This document shows positions 45,810 through 55,614 of a stretch of DNA of 64,000 nucleotides, piece after piece. Numbering within the stretch: position 1 is the stretch's first letter; each line of letters begins with the position of its first letter. The notes under the pieces were generated by a model. It made no database searches. It was not told where the DNA came from and was given only the letters and a program-made list of their open reading frames with translations. The stretch spans positions 1 through 64,000 of the forward strand of contig NZ_JACCGK010000001.1 of the NCBI RefSeq assembly GCF_013416325.1, written 5' to 3'. This stretch comes from Vreelandella sedimenti (lineage in GTDB: Bacteria; Pseudomonadota; Gammaproteobacteria; Pseudomonadales; Halomonadaceae). The position numbers were made by a program, and so were the translations under genes.

Positions 45810-46448
45810 CTAGTAAGTGCCGGTTGGAGAATAATATCCATGGCGGGCATGGAAACGTTGCAATTCCCTGGATCCAGGTGGCTGGCCGGTGAAGATTTCG
45901 ACATAGGTGGGGATGCGCTGCATGCGCACCTCGAGCGGTTCCTGGGTTTTCATCGAGATATAGCCGATCTGGGTTAGGTAGATGGTGCGGCCACGAACGT
46001 TGGCTGCCAGCGGATCATAGCCGTAGCGCTGGAACATTCGCGCCAGTGCGTCGATACGGGTGGCATCAGCCGCATCGATTTCACTCACTACTGATGCTGA
46101 CTGTAGCGCCCAACTGCGCATGGCGAACTCTAGCGGGGAGTCGAACAGTTTAGGATCCAGCCAGCAGTCGAAGACATTGAGCATCGCCTCGACGATATTC
46201 TCGGCATAGGCTTCGGTCTGATGCACTAGCCCTTGGGTATTCTTTTCACGCCAGCGTGCGATCAGTGCCTCCAGCAGTGCCTCGCGATCCTTGAAGAACC
46301 AGTAGAAACTGGTTCGAGAAAGCTTTAGTCGCTTGGCCAGGGAAAGAATGCGCACGCTATCGACGCCTGATTCCAGTAGCAGCTCAAACGCCGCATCTAG
46401 CCAGACGTCTTGAGAACCCTTGGCAGCGGGAATATCGGTGGATGGCAT
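45810..46448 (-). CDS. TetR-family transcriptional regulator
   Basis: 212 aa. The N-terminal TetR HTH is clear (DVWLDAAFELLLESGVDSVRILSLAKRL, then KLSRTSFYWFFKDREALLEALI). The C-terminal ligand domain (about 70-200) has no assignable effector. It is on the same strand as the dgcA-like gene, 157 bp upstream of it, with TGTACA-containing palindromes before both genes, which suggests autoregulation and control of the demethylase. Related regulators act as repressors in catabolism of proline betaine and similar compounds; this is inference. Confidence 0.87.
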   Translation of the reverse strand: MPSTDIPAAKGSQDVWLDAAFELLLESGVDSVRILSLAKRLKLSRTSFYWFFKDREALLEALIARWREKNTQGLVHQTEAYAENIVEAMLNVFDCWLDPKLFDSPLEFAMRSWALQSASVVSEIDAADATRIDALARMFQRYGYDPLAANVRGRTIYLTQIGYISMKTQEPLEVRMQRIPTYVEIFTGQPPGSRELQRFHARHGYYSPTGTY

Positions 46449-46489
46449 TGAGCAGGTCTCTAAGAATAGTCTAGGAATAGTGTGGCAAA

Positions 46490-46518
46490 GTGTACACAGG
46501 TGTCTCTTATGTGTACAC
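46490..46518. promoter_or_regulatory. Paired GTGTACAC palindromes upstream of tetR
   Basis: Two exact copies of the 8-bp palindrome GTGTACAC at 46490-46497 and 46511-46518, 21 bp apart (two helical turns), 42 bp before the tetR start. Probable autoregulatory operator. The same TGTACA core occurs at the promoter of the dgcA-like gene. Confidence 0.5.
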
Positions 46519-46581
46519 GTTGTCAGCTACTCTGGCTAAGTCCTAGTGACGGTAAACGTCGCTGCCTTGATCCTTCAAGTT

Positions 46582-47868
46582 TTAACCTTGGGCTAAGTGT
46601 AACGTCGGCGCATCATATCCTAGGTTCTCGAGCATGCGGGCGGCGTACCAGTCGATAAAGTCGATAACGCCGAACTCATAGGTCTCGGAGTAAGGGCCGG
46701 GTTGGTAAGCCTTGGAGTTAATGCCACGCTGGTTCTCTTCGGCGAGTTGGCGATCCTGGTCGTTGGTCGCATCCCATACTCGGCGGAGCTGCTCGGGATC
46801 GTAGTCAACGCCTTCCACGGCATCCTTGTGAACCAGCCACTTGGTGGTCACCACGGTTTGCTGCGGGCCAAGCGGTAGCACGCGAAATACCACCGCGTGA
46901 TCGCCCATGAAGTGATTCCATGAATTGGGCAGATGCAGAATGCGCAGTGAGCCCATATCAGGGCTTGTTAATCGGCCCATTAGTTTCTTGCAGCCGGGTT
47001 TACCGTCCATTGTCATGGAGACAATGCCATCCAGCAGCGGCGTGCGGGTTAAGCGGTTGCGCTTGCCAAGTCGCATCAATTGGTGAGGAACCTGCTCCCG
47101 ATCCCAGTCAGACTGTTTGCGGGCCACCAGAGCCTTGTAGGCGGGTGTTGCGCGCGGGTCGTCGGTGTCATCAAACTCCTGCAATGAGTTCAGCAGCTCG
47201 GGGTGAGCACCGTTGCAGTGATAGCACTCGCGGTTGTTTTCGATGACAAGCTTCCAGTTGGCTTGCTCGACGATACTGGACTCGACGGCGACCTTGACGT
47301 TGTCCATTTGGTACGGCACAAGGTAATGCTCAAGCGTTTGCAGAAAATCATCAATCGCCGGCGGTTCATCGCTCAGGTTGATAAAGATGAAGCCACCGGC
47401 TGTATGCACGCTGACCGGTTTGAGGCCAAATTGATCGAGTTTGAAGTCAGTGCCCATATCGCTACCGGCAAACAACAAGCGGCCATCAAGTTCATAGGTC
47501 CACTGGTGATAAGGACAGACGAGTTTGGCAACTTTACCCTTATCCTTTACACAAAGGCGCGAACCGCGGTGGCGGCAAACATTGTGAAACGCATGAATCG
47601 CGCCTTCACTGCCGCGCACGATGACGATGGGATTATTGCCAATATCCAATGTCATGAAGTTGCCCTTGGTAGGGATCTCGCACGCCATGCCGGCAAACAG
47701 CCATTCCTTTTCGAAGACCTCCTGCATATCAAGCGCAAACAGGCGGGCATCGTTGTAAAACGGCTGTGGAAGCGAAAAGGTATGTCCTCTTTCTTGCAGC
47801 ATCTGAACCGTTGACTCACGCGCTGCAGCGAGTGGGTCACCCATCCGATTAGAAACACTTTTTTCCAT
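46582..47868 (-). CDS. gbcA: Glycine betaine monooxygenase, Rieske oxygenase subunit GbcA
   Basis: About 428 aa. The Rieske 2Fe-2S cluster is CRHRGS and CPYHQW. The catalytic mononuclear iron site is in ENNRECYHCNGAHPELL, with a downstream Asp expected from family structure. This is the GbcA/stachydrine-demethylase type of ring-hydroxylating-like oxygenase that converts glycine betaine to dimethylglycine and formaldehyde. Start at ATG 47868 (MEKSVSN). Divergent from gbcB, its reductase, across a 364-bp gap, as in Pseudomonas. A stachydrine-type substrate is possible, but the context favours betaine. Confidence 0.9.
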   Translation of the reverse strand: MEKSVSNRMGDPLAAARESTVQMLQERGHTFSLPQPFYNDARLFALDMQEVFEKEWLFAGMACEIPTKGNFMTLDIGNNPIVIVRGSEGAIHAFHNVCRHRGSRLCVKDKGKVAKLVCPYHQWTYELDGRLLFAGSDMGTDFKLDQFGLKPVSVHTAGGFIFINLSDEPPAIDDFLQTLEHYLVPYQMDNVKVAVESSIVEQANWKLVIENNRECYHCNGAHPELLNSLQEFDDTDDPRATPAYKALVARKQSDWDREQVPHQLMRLGKRNRLTRTPLLDGIVSMTMDGKPGCKKLMGRLTSPDMGSLRILHLPNSWNHFMGDHAVVFRVLPLGPQQTVVTTKWLVHKDAVEGVDYDPEQLRRVWDATNDQDRQLAEENQRGINSKAYQPGPYSETYEFGVIDFIDWYAARMLENLGYDAPTLHLAQG

Positions 47869-48232
47869 TACCAGTATCCTCGTAAACCTCCGCTCCCCCC
47901 TCAAGGGCTGCGAATCGGCCGTTAGTCAAGATTGCGTATCTTGTTGTTCTGTTGCGTAACCTGGCGTTTGATTTCAAATATGGCCTGACGTCAGGCTTCG
48001 ATTGTGTTGCAGGCGCTGTCTTGCCAATTATCTGCCCGCGACATTAGATGGCGTAGTGGCGACTAAAAAAGAGGTTTCTAAACGATAAAGAGTGGCACGA
48101 GGTAAGTGCGAGTCGCTGTCAGGTAAGTCGGTTGGCAGGCGCGTCCCCAAAATGCAGCTCAAAGGTGCTGACCGTATCGCAAATATGGTTCGGCGATGCA
48201 TGGTGATTAAGGCTGGTCAGGCAGAGGCGACA
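47869..48232. promoter_or_regulatory. gbcA/gbcB divergent regulatory region
   Basis: 364 bp holding promoters for both genes. Features seen are a palindrome TGACGTCA within CCTGACGTCAGG (47984-47995) and the TGTCGCG word on the minus strand (48037-48043), close to a second GTCGCC (48058-48063). GbdR is expected to bind here by analogy with Pseudomonas; the exact site is not settled by sequence. Confidence 0.4.
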
Positions 48233-49339
48233 ATGACAACTAATTTTTTCAATCCGGTCACGACCCAAACCTGGACCAACGGCCGCCACCAGGTGCGTTG
48301 CGTCAAGGTGATCCAAGAAACCCAGGATGTGCGCACATTCTGCTTCATGGCCGAGCAGCCCGTGCTGTTCTTCTTCAAGCCCGGTCAGTTCGTGACCCTC
48401 GAGCTTGAGATTGATAATCAGCCGATCATGCGCTCCTATACGATTTCCAGCTCCCCCTCCATCCCTTACAGCTTTTCCATCACTGTTAAACAAGTGCCGG
48501 GCGGTAAAGTATCTAATTGGCTACACGCCAATCTGAAGGTGGGCGACGAGCTGGTGGTGCACGGGCCGGTAGGTAATTTTAACTCTATCGATTTCCCTGC
48601 CGAAAAAGTGCTGTTTCTCTCGGGCGGTGTGGGCATTACCCCTTTGATGTCCATGACACGCTGGCTTTTTGATACCAACGCCGCTGTTGACGTTGAGTTC
48701 ATACACAGCGCTAGAGCCCCCCGGGATGTGATTTATCACCGCGAGCTGGTGCATATGTTTTCGCGTATTCCCGAGTTCAAGCTGCATATTATTTGCGAGA
48801 ACAAAGAGGATATCGGCGAGGCCTGGGCCGGCTACCGTGGCTACCTTACCCAGCCGCTGTTCGAACTCATTGTGCCGGACTTTATGGAGCGGGAGATATT
48901 CTGCTGCGGCCCGACCCCCTACATGAACGCCGTCAAAAATATTCTTCGTGCCAACAACTTCAACATGGATCACTACCATGAGGAGTCGTTTGGCGCTACG
49001 CCGGTTGAGGTACGTGAAGATGTCCTTGAGCTGGCCGAACAGGCAGAGGTCGACGCCGAAAATGTCGACACCAGCGATCTGCACAGCATCGAATTCGCCT
49101 CTTCAGGGAAAAGTGTGCGTATCCAGGCGGGTGAGACGGTTCATGCGGCGGCGGCCAAGCTGGGTCTGCATATTCCCAAGGCTTGTGGCATGGGAATTTG
49201 CGGTACTTGCCGAGTGGAACTCAAGTCGGGAGAAGTGGAAATGGAGCATAACGGCGGTATTACCGATGAGGATGTCGAAGAAGGTTACATCCTGTCGTGC
49301 TGCAGTCGGCCTAAGGGGAATCTAGTCGTCGATTTTTAG
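48233..49339 (+). CDS. gbcB: Glycine betaine demethylation reductase subunit GbcB
   Basis: About 368 aa. Ferredoxin-reductase module at residues 20-260: FAD-binding RSYTISSSPS, NAD(P)-binding GGVGITPLMSM and a CGPTPYM end. It is followed by a linker and a plant-type 2Fe-2S ferredoxin domain (CGMGICGTC and final CCSRP). It supplies electrons from NAD(P)H to GbcA. I use ATG 48233, with AGAGG 6 nt upstream, because the longer frame adds 47 residues of Arg/Lys-rich leader not expected for the family. Ended by a strong terminator. Confidence 0.9.
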   Translation: MTTNFFNPVTTQTWTNGRHQVRCVKVIQETQDVRTFCFMAEQPVLFFFKPGQFVTLELEIDNQPIMRSYTISSSPSIPYSFSITVKQVPGGKVSNWLHANLKVGDELVVHGPVGNFNSIDFPAEKVLFLSGGVGITPLMSMTRWLFDTNAAVDVEFIHSARAPRDVIYHRELVHMFSRIPEFKLHIICENKEDIGEAWAGYRGYLTQPLFELIVPDFMEREIFCCGPTPYMNAVKNILRANNFNMDHYHEESFGATPVEVREDVLELAEQAEVDAENVDTSDLHSIEFASSGKSVRIQAGETVHAAAAKLGLHIPKACGMGICGTCRVELKSGEVEMEHNGGITDEDVEEGYILSCCSRPKGNLVVDF

Positions 49340-49368
49340 CCCCGTCAAGCACCTTGCTGCCTAGTTTT

Positions 49369-49414
49369 AAGCGCCCTAAACGGCTACTTCCCGTCTAGGG
49401 CGCTTTGCTTTTTG
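49369..49414 (+). terminator. Rho-independent terminator after gbcB
   Basis: 10-bp stem AAGCGCCCTA/TAGGGCGCTT, 17-nt loop, then TGCTTTTT. Lies 30 bp after the gbcB stop and before the glyA-sox operon. Confidence 0.85.
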
Positions 49415-49624
49415 GGCGGCGCCAGCCGTGTTAATGGCTAAATTTTGCCGATGTCGCAAATACATCGCGTGGTGACGTCGGCAAGCATCTTGGGCCCGGA
49501 CTCCAACGATAGTATCGCGGTAAGAAAGCGTTGATAGGGACTTTGGTTGAAAACGGCCGGGGTTTATCAACATTAAAGAGTATATCCAGCACTTAATAAA
49601 AAAGTGACTCATCAGGAGGCGGTA

Positions 49625-50938
49625 ATGCTTCAGAATAATTTTTCCCCCAATGCACGTTTGGCCAGTTACGACACGTTGCTTGCTGAAGCAATTGCTGAAG
49701 AAACGGTTCGCCAAGAAGCGCATATTGAATTAATCGCCTCCGAAAATTATACCAGCAAACTTGTGATGGAAGCGCAAGGTACACAGCTGACCAACAAGTA
49801 TGCAGAAGGCTATCCAGGTCGCCGTTACTACGGTGGGTGTGAGTTTGTTGACAAGGTTGAAGCCTTGGCCATTGAGCGGGCCTGCCATCTTTTTAGTGCC
49901 AATTATGCCAATGTGCAGCCGCACTCCGGCGCCCAGGCCAATGCCGCTGTGTTCATGGCACTGGTATCGCCGGGCGATACAGTATTGGGTATGAGCTTGG
50001 CCCACGGCGGCCACTTAACCCATGGTGCTGCACCCAACTTTTCGGGTAAGCATTACAACGCTGTGCAGTATGGCCTCAAGCCGGAAACCGGCGAGATCGA
50101 TTACGAAGAAGTTGAGCGCTTAGCTCGCGAGCACCAGCCGAAGATGATCATCGCGGGTTTCTCCGCTTACTCTCGTGTGGTGGACTGGCGGCGTTTCCGC
50201 GCCATCGCAGATGAGGTGGGGGCTTACCTGATGGTCGATATGGCCCACGTCGCTGGCCTGGTGGCCGCTGGCCTCTATCCGAGCCCGCTCCCTTACGCTC
50301 ATGTGGTCACCACCACGACCCATAAAACGCTGCGTGGCCCACGCGGTGGCTTGATTCTCTCCGCTCATGGCGACGAAGCACTCTACAAAAAGCTTAATGG
50401 TGCGGTTTTCCCAGGCCAGCAGGGCGGCCCGTTGATGCATGTGATCGCCGCTAAGGCAGTGGCGTTTAAGGAAGCCATGAACCAGGAGTTTGTGCGCTAC
50501 CAGCAGCAGGTGATCGATAACGCCCGAGCAATGGCCAGTGTGTTCGTTGAACGTGGCTATGACGTGGTATCTGGTGGTACCGACGACCACCTCTTTTTGG
50601 TTTCGCTTATCCGCCAAGGCATTACCGGTAAAGATGCGGATGCAGCCCTTGGCCGCGCGCATATTACGGTGAATAAAAACACGGTGCCCAACGACCCGCA
50701 AAGCCCCTTTGTGACGTCTGGCCTGCGTATTGGAACCCCCGCGGTCACCACGCGCGGCTTCGATGCCGAGGAGTGTAGCGAGCTGGCTGGATGGATCTGC
50801 GACATCTTGGACGAGTTGGCCGCAGGCAAAGACACGGCGTCCATTGAAGCCGAGGTGCAGGCCAAAGTAGCCGATGTCTGTGCCCAGCACCCTGTCTACG
50901 CTGAGTCCGCCGCCGAAGCCGTCGAATCCATTGCTTGA
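49625..50938 (+). CDS. glyA: Serine hydroxymethyltransferase of the sarcosine operon
   Basis: 437-aa PLP enzyme that joins glycine and 5,10-methylene-THF into serine. Landmarks are [29 protein letters not shown], the cofactor stretch [12 protein letters not shown] and the lysine motif [17 protein letters not shown]. Start at ATG 49625 with AGGAGG 5 nt upstream. It leads the glyA-soxB-soxD-soxA-soxG-purU operon, so it consumes the glycine and methylene-THF formed by sarcosine oxidase. A second housekeeping glyA is expected elsewhere in the genome. TGTCGCA at 49452 is a candidate regulator site. Confidence 0.96.
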   Translation: MLQNNFSPNARLASYDTLLAEAIAEETVRQEAHIELIASENYTSKLVMEAQGTQLTNKYAEGYPGRRYYGGCEFVDKVEALAIERACHLFSANYANVQPHSGAQANAAVFMALVSPGDTVLGMSLAHGGHLTHGAAPNFSGKHYNAVQYGLKPETGEIDYEEVERLAREHQPKMIIAGFSAYSRVVDWRRFRAIADEVGAYLMVDMAHVAGLVAAGLYPSPLPYAHVVTTTTHKTLRGPRGGLILSAHGDEALYKKLNGAVFPGQQGGPLMHVIAAKAVAFKEAMNQEFVRYQQQVIDNARAMASVFVERGYDVVSGGTDDHLFLVSLIRQGITGKDADAALGRAHITVNKNTVPNDPQSPFVTSGLRIGTPAVTTRGFDAEECSELAGWICDILDELAAGKDTASIEAEVQAKVADVCAQHPVYAESAAEAVESIA

Positions 50939-50950
50939 GAGGAGGCCCCT

Positions 50951-52201
50951 ATGCAACGTTATTCTGGCTTTGGCCTGGTCAAGCACGCACTGAGCCACCA
51001 CGAAAACTGGGAACGCCAGTGGCGTAACCCCACACCCAAGAAGCAGTACGATGTGATCATCGTCGGTGGTGGTGGCCACGGCTTGGCCACGGCCTACTAC
51101 TTGGCTAAAGAGTTCGGCGTCAAGAACGTGGCGGTGATCGAGAAAGGCTGGCTGGGTGGTGGTAATACCGCCCGTAATACCACCATCGTGCGTTCCAACT
51201 ATTTATGGGACGAATCCGCTGCGCTTTACGAACACGCCATGAAACTGTGGGAAGGGCTTTCCCAGGACCTTAATTACAACGTCATGTTCTCCCAGCGGGG
51301 GGTGCTTAACCTGGGGCATACCCTGCAGGACATGCGCGATATCCAGCGTCGGGTTAATGCTAACCGGCTGAATGGTATTGACGGTGAAGTATTAGACGCC
51401 AAAGGGGTGCAGGAGCTGGTGCCGATTATGGACTGCTCTGCGAGCGCTCGCTATCCGGTGATGGGGGCTTCCTGGCAACCCCGTGCAGGCGTGGCTCGCC
51501 ACGATGCGGTGGCCTGGGGCTATGCCCGCGGTGCCGATGCCCATGGGGTGGATATTCTGCAGCAGACCGAAGTTACCGGCTTCAAGATTCGTGACGGTAA
51601 GATCTACGGCGTACACACCAACCGTGGCGATATTGAAGCCAAAACCGTCGGTTGTGTGACTGCCGGTAACTCCTCCGTGCTGGCCAAGATGGGCGGCTTT
51701 AACTTGCCGTTGGAGTCCCATCCGCTGCAAGCCTTAGTCTCTGAACCGATCAAACCTATTCTCGATACGGTGGTGATGTCGAACCAGGTGCATGGCTACA
51801 TCAGCCAGTCCGACAAGGGCGACCTGGTGATCGGCGCGGGCATCGACGGCTATAACGGCTATGGTCAACGCGGCAGTTATCCCACCGTGGAGCACACGCT
51901 CCAGGCGATCGTTGAAATGTTCCCAATCTTCTCTCGGGTACGCATGAACCGTCAGTGGGGCGGTATCGTTGATACCTGCCCGGATGCCTGTCCGATTATC
52001 TCCAAAACGCCGGTGAAGGGTCTGTACTTCAACTGCGGCTGGGGTACCGGCGGCTTCAAAGCCACACCAGGGTCGGGGCATGTATTCGCTGCCAGCCTGG
52101 CCAAGGGGGAGATGCACCCCATCGCCGAGCCGTTCTCCATGTTCCGCTTCCATAGCGGCGCACTGATCGACGAACACGGCGCTGCCGGCGTGGCCCACTA
52201 G
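50951..52201 (+). CDS. soxB: Sarcosine oxidase beta subunit
   Basis: 416 aa, the FAD/FMN-bearing catalytic subunit of heterotetrameric sarcosine oxidase. Dinucleotide-binding [20 protein letters not shown] at the N-terminus, [16 protein letters not shown] and the C-terminal [18 protein letters not shown] are typical. It converts sarcosine to glycine, with the methyl group going to THF bound by the alpha subunit. AGGAGG before the ATG. Follows glyA by 12 bp. Confidence 0.96.
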   Translation: MQRYSGFGLVKHALSHHENWERQWRNPTPKKQYDVIIVGGGGHGLATAYYLAKEFGVKNVAVIEKGWLGGGNTARNTTIVRSNYLWDESAALYEHAMKLWEGLSQDLNYNVMFSQRGVLNLGHTLQDMRDIQRRVNANRLNGIDGEVLDAKGVQELVPIMDCSASARYPVMGASWQPRAGVARHDAVAWGYARGADAHGVDILQQTEVTGFKIRDGKIYGVHTNRGDIEAKTVGCVTAGNSSVLAKMGGFNLPLESHPLQALVSEPIKPILDTVVMSNQVHGYISQSDKGDLVIGAGIDGYNGYGQRGSYPTVEHTLQAIVEMFPIFSRVRMNRQWGGIVDTCPDACPIISKTPVKGLYFNCGWGTGGFKATPGSGHVFAASLAKGEMHPIAEPFSMFRFHSGALIDEHGAAGVAH

Positions 52202-52225
52202 GGTTTATACGAGAGGAGTATCCGT

Positions 52226-52567
52226 ATGTTCTATATCTATTGCCCCTACTGCGGCGAACACCGTGAGGAAGAGGAATTCCACCCCAAGGGTCAGGCGCAT
52301 CTCGAGCGCCCCAAGGAGCCCGAGGCGTGTAGTGACGAAGAGTGGGGGGATTACCTGTTCTTCCGTGACAACCCCCGTGGCGTTCACCATGAAATGTGGG
52401 TGCATGCGGTGGGTTGCCGCAAGTTTTTCAACGTGACGCGTCACACCGTGAGCTACGAGATTCTCGAGACTTACAAAATGGGCGAGCAGCCGTCGATTAC
52501 TGCCGACAGCCAAAGCCAGGCTCGCGAGGGCGCTGCGGTAAGCCAACAAGAAGGAGTGCGGGCATGA
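52226..52567 (+). CDS. soxD: Sarcosine oxidase delta subunit
   Basis: 113 aa. It has a zinc-binding CPYCGEHREEEEF at the N-terminus plus a later Cys (GCRKFFNVTRHT), and EWGDYLFFRDNPRGVHHEMWVH, the signature of the SoxD subunit. The C-terminal tail is long and polar (SITADSQSQAREGAAV). It has a structural role in the complex. GAGAGGAG upstream; its stop overlaps the soxA start (ATGA). Confidence 0.95.
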   Translation: MFYIYCPYCGEHREEEEFHPKGQAHLERPKEPEACSDEEWGDYLFFRDNPRGVHHEMWVHAVGCRKFFNVTRHTVSYEILETYKMGEQPSITADSQSQAREGAAVSQQEGVRA

Positions 52568-55500
52568 GCCAGTCCAAGCAACAAGTGTACCGCCTTAACA
52601 CGGGCGGCCGTATCGATCGCTCCCGCACGTTGAGCTTTACCTTTAACGGCCAGCGTTACCAAGGGCACCCCGGGGATACCCTGGCTTCGGCGCTGCTAGC
52701 TAACGGTATCGATATCGTTAACCGCAGCTTCAAATACTCTCGGCCCCGCGGCATTGTCGCTGCGGGCGCCGAGGAGCCCAATGCCATCGTGCAGCTAGGC
52801 AGCAGTGAAGCGGCCCAGGTGCCCAATGTACGCGCCACCCAGCAGGCGCTATATGACGGCCTGACCGCCAGCAGCACCAATGGCTGGCCGAACGTACAGC
52901 GCGACCTGATGGGCCTGTTCGGCAAGCTGGGTGGGCAGTTTATGCCACCGGGCTTCTACTACAAGACCTTCATGGCGCCGGCCTCGATGTGGCTGACCTA
53001 CGAGAAGTACATCCGCAAGGCGGCGGGGCTGGGTCGCAGCCCCATGGAAGCCGATCCGGATAACTATGATCACTTCAATCAGCACTGCGATGTGCTGGTC
53101 GTCGGCGCAGGCGCCGCGGGTCTGGCGGCAGCGCTGGCCGCCGCGCGCAGCGGCGCTCGGGTGATGGTGGCCGATGAGCAGGAAGAGATGGGCGGCTCGC
53201 TGCTGGCCAGCCGCGAAACCCTAGAAGGCAAGCCGGCGGATCAGTGGGTGGCCCGGGTGCTGGACGAGTTGGCGAGCTGCGAGAACGTCACGCTGCTGCC
53301 GCGTACTACGGCCAACGGCTATCACGATCACAATTTCGTTACCCTGCATGAGCGGCGCACCGAACACCTGGGCGATACGGCGCCGGTGGAAAATGGCCAC
53401 CGTCAGGTACGCGCACGCCTGCACCGGGTACGCGCCGGTCAGGTGATTCTGTCCACGGGCACCCACGAGCGTCCGCTGGTCTACGCGGGCAATGACGTGC
53501 CGGGCAACCTACTGGCTGGCGCTGTGTCGACCTACATCCGACGCTATGGCGTGGCACCGGGCCGCAAGCTGGTACTCTCCACCAGCAACGACTACGGCTA
53601 CCGCGCTGCCCTGGACTGGAAAGAGGCCGGCTGCAAAGTCGTCGCTATCGTGGACGCCCGCGAGGTGCCGGCAGGCGATTGGGTGGATGCCGCTCGCGCC
53701 CAGGGCATCAAGATTATTACGGGCTGCGCAGTTATCGAGGCGAAGGGCAGCAATCGGGTCACCGCAGCACGGGTTGCCAAGATCGATATTGAGGCTTTCA
53801 AAGTGACCGGCCCGGTTCAGGAGTTGGCCTGCGACACCATCGCCAGCTCCGGCGGCTACAGCCCGGTGATTCACTTGGCGTCCCACACTGGCGCGCGGCC
53901 GACCTGGCGCGACGATATTCTCGGCTTCGTGCCGGGGCTGGTGAAGGGCGTTCAGGCGTGTGGCGGTGCCAACGGCTGCTATGCGCTGGGAGACGTGCTG
54001 GCAGAAGGTGTCGAGGCTGGCATCAAGGCAGCGGCCGCCATGGGGCATGCCGTTCAGACGGTCACTCTGCCGAGCGCTGAACGTCTGCAGCAAGGGCCTG
54101 CGGTGGCGCTCTTCCAGGTGCCTCACGAGAAGCCCACGCTGCGCGGCCCCAAGCAGTTCGTCGACCTGCAGAACGACGTCACCGCGGCGGGCATCGAGCT
54201 TGCGACCCGGGAAGGCTTCGAGTCCATCGAGCACATCAAGCGCTATACCGCGATGGGCTTCGGTACGGATCAGGGCAAGCTGGGCAACATCAACGGCATG
54301 GCGATTGCCGCCCGTTGCTTGAATCGCTCCATTCCCGAGGTGGGCACCACGGTGTTCCGTCCCAACTATACCCCGGTGACCTTCGGCGCCATCGTCGGTC
54401 GCCACTGCCGTGATTTGTTCGATCCCGAACGCTACACCGCGCTTCACCAGTGGCACGTGGAGCGTGGCGCCGAGTTCGAGGACGTCGGCCAGTGGAAGCG
54501 CCCCTGGTACTATCCTCAGAAGGTGAATGGCAAAACCGAGACGATGCACGAGGCAGTGGCTCGCGAGTGTCTGGCTGTGCGCGAGAAGGTCGGTATCCTC
54601 GATGCCTCGACGCTTGGCAAGATCGATATTCAAGGGCCAGATGCGCGTGAATTCCTGGCGCGGATTTACACCAACAAGTGGGAGAAGTTGGCAGTCGGCA
54701 AGTGCCGCTACGGCCTGATGTGCAAAGATGATGGCATGGTCACCGATGACGGCGTGACCAGCTGTCTAGCCGAGAATCACTTTTTGATGACCACCACCAC
54801 CGGTGGCGCGGCGGCCATCCTCGAGTGGCTGGAGTTGTGGCATCAGACCGAATGGCCGGAACTGGATGTCTACTTCTCTTCAGTGACTGACCACTGGGCC
54901 ACCATGACGATTACCGGCCCGGAAGCGCGCAAGCTGCTCGCTGAGATCAGTGATCTCGATCTTGACCGCGATAGCTTTAAGTTTATGGACTGGCGATCCG
55001 GGAACGTGGCGGGGGTGCCTGCGCGTGTCTATCGCATCTCCTTTACCGGCGAGCTGACCTTCGAGATCAACGTCCAGGCCAACTACGCCATGCACGTCTG
55101 GCAGACGCTGTTCAAGCATGGCGAGAAGTATGGTTTGACGCCCTATGGCACCGAAACCATGCACGTTCTGCGCGCTGAAAAGGGCTTCATTATCGTGGGG
55201 CAGGAAACCGACGGCTCCGTGACGCCGGAAGACCTGGGTATGCAGTGGGCGATCGGCTACGACAAGCCCTACTCATGGATCGGCAAACGCGCTCTGACAC
55301 GCAGTGACACCAAGCGTGAGAACCGCAAGCAGCTGGTGGGACTCAGGCCCAAGGATCCCAAGGTGATTCTCGAAGAGGGGGCCCAGATCGTGTTCGATCC
55401 TAATCATGCGATCCCCATGCCGATGGTGGGGCACGTGACCTCCAGCTACTACAGCCCGATCCTGGACTCAGGGTTTGCGCTAGCGGTGGTCAAGGGCGGC

Positions 55501-55614
55501 CATCAGAAATTGGGCGAGACGGTCTACCTGCCCATGGCGGACGGCCAGACCTTTGAGGCCGAAATCGTCAGTACCATTTTCTATGACCCCAAGGGAGAAC
55601 GCCAGAATGTCTAA
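52564..55614 (+). CDS. soxA: Sarcosine oxidase alpha subunit
   Basis: 1016 aa. The N-terminal part (1-110) is a ferredoxin-like fold, followed by an NAD+-binding Rossmann region (CDVLVVGAGAAGLAAALAAARSGARVMVADEQ near 178-208). The C-terminal half (about 620-1010) is a GcvT-like tetrahydrofolate domain (GILDASTLGKIDIQGPDA; GELTFEINVQANYAMHVWQTL). It binds THF and forms 5,10-methylene-THF from the methyl group. Start at 52564 is fixed by the 4-bp overlap with soxD. Overlaps soxG by 8 bp. Confidence 0.96.
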   Translation: MSQSKQQVYRLNTGGRIDRSRTLSFTFNGQRYQGHPGDTLASALLANGIDIVNRSFKYSRPRGIVAAGAEEPNAIVQLGSSEAAQVPNVRATQQALYDGLTASSTNGWPNVQRDLMGLFGKLGGQFMPPGFYYKTFMAPASMWLTYEKYIRKAAGLGRSPMEADPDNYDHFNQHCDVLVVGAGAAGLAAALAAARSGARVMVADEQEEMGGSLLASRETLEGKPADQWVARVLDELASCENVTLLPRTTANGYHDHNFVTLHERRTEHLGDTAPVENGHRQVRARLHRVRAGQVILSTGTHERPLVYAGNDVPGNLLAGAVSTYIRRYGVAPGRKLVLSTSNDYGYRAALDWKEAGCKVVAIVDAREVPAGDWVDAARAQGIKIITGCAVIEAKGSNRVTAARVAKIDIEAFKVTGPVQELACDTIASSGGYSPVIHLASHTGARPTWRDDILGFVPGLVKGVQACGGANGCYALGDVLAEGVEAGIKAAAAMGHAVQTVTLPSAERLQQGPAVALFQVPHEKPTLRGPKQFVDLQNDVTAAGIELATREGFESIEHIKRYTAMGFGTDQGKLGNINGMAIAARCLNRSIPEVGTTVFRPNYTPVTFGAIVGRHCRDLFDPERYTALHQWHVERGAEFEDVGQWKRPWYYPQKVNGKTETMHEAVARECLAVREKVGILDASTLGKIDIQGPDAREFLARIYTNKWEKLAVGKCRYGLMCKDDGMVTDDGVTSCLAENHFLMTTTTGGAAAILEWLELWHQTEWPELDVYFSSVTDHWATMTITGPEARKLLAEISDLDLDRDSFKFMDWRSGNVAGVPARVYRISFTGELTFEINVQANYAMHVWQTLFKHGEKYGLTPYGTETMHVLRAEKGFIIVGQETDGSVTPEDLGMQWAIGYDKPYSWIGKRALTRSDTKRENRKQLVGLRPKDPKVILEEGAQIVFDPNHAIPMPMVGHVTSSYYSPILDSGFALAVVKGGHQKLGETVYLPMADGQTFEAEIVSTIFYDPKGERQNV

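Noticed and set aside
50120..51079. 319-codon minus-strand frame across glyA and soxB
   Set aside because: Antisense to two certain genes, with no recognisable domain.
53509..54633. 374-codon minus-strand frame inside soxA
   Set aside because: Entirely antisense to the well-supported sarcosine oxidase alpha gene; long frames like this arise from GC-rich codon use.
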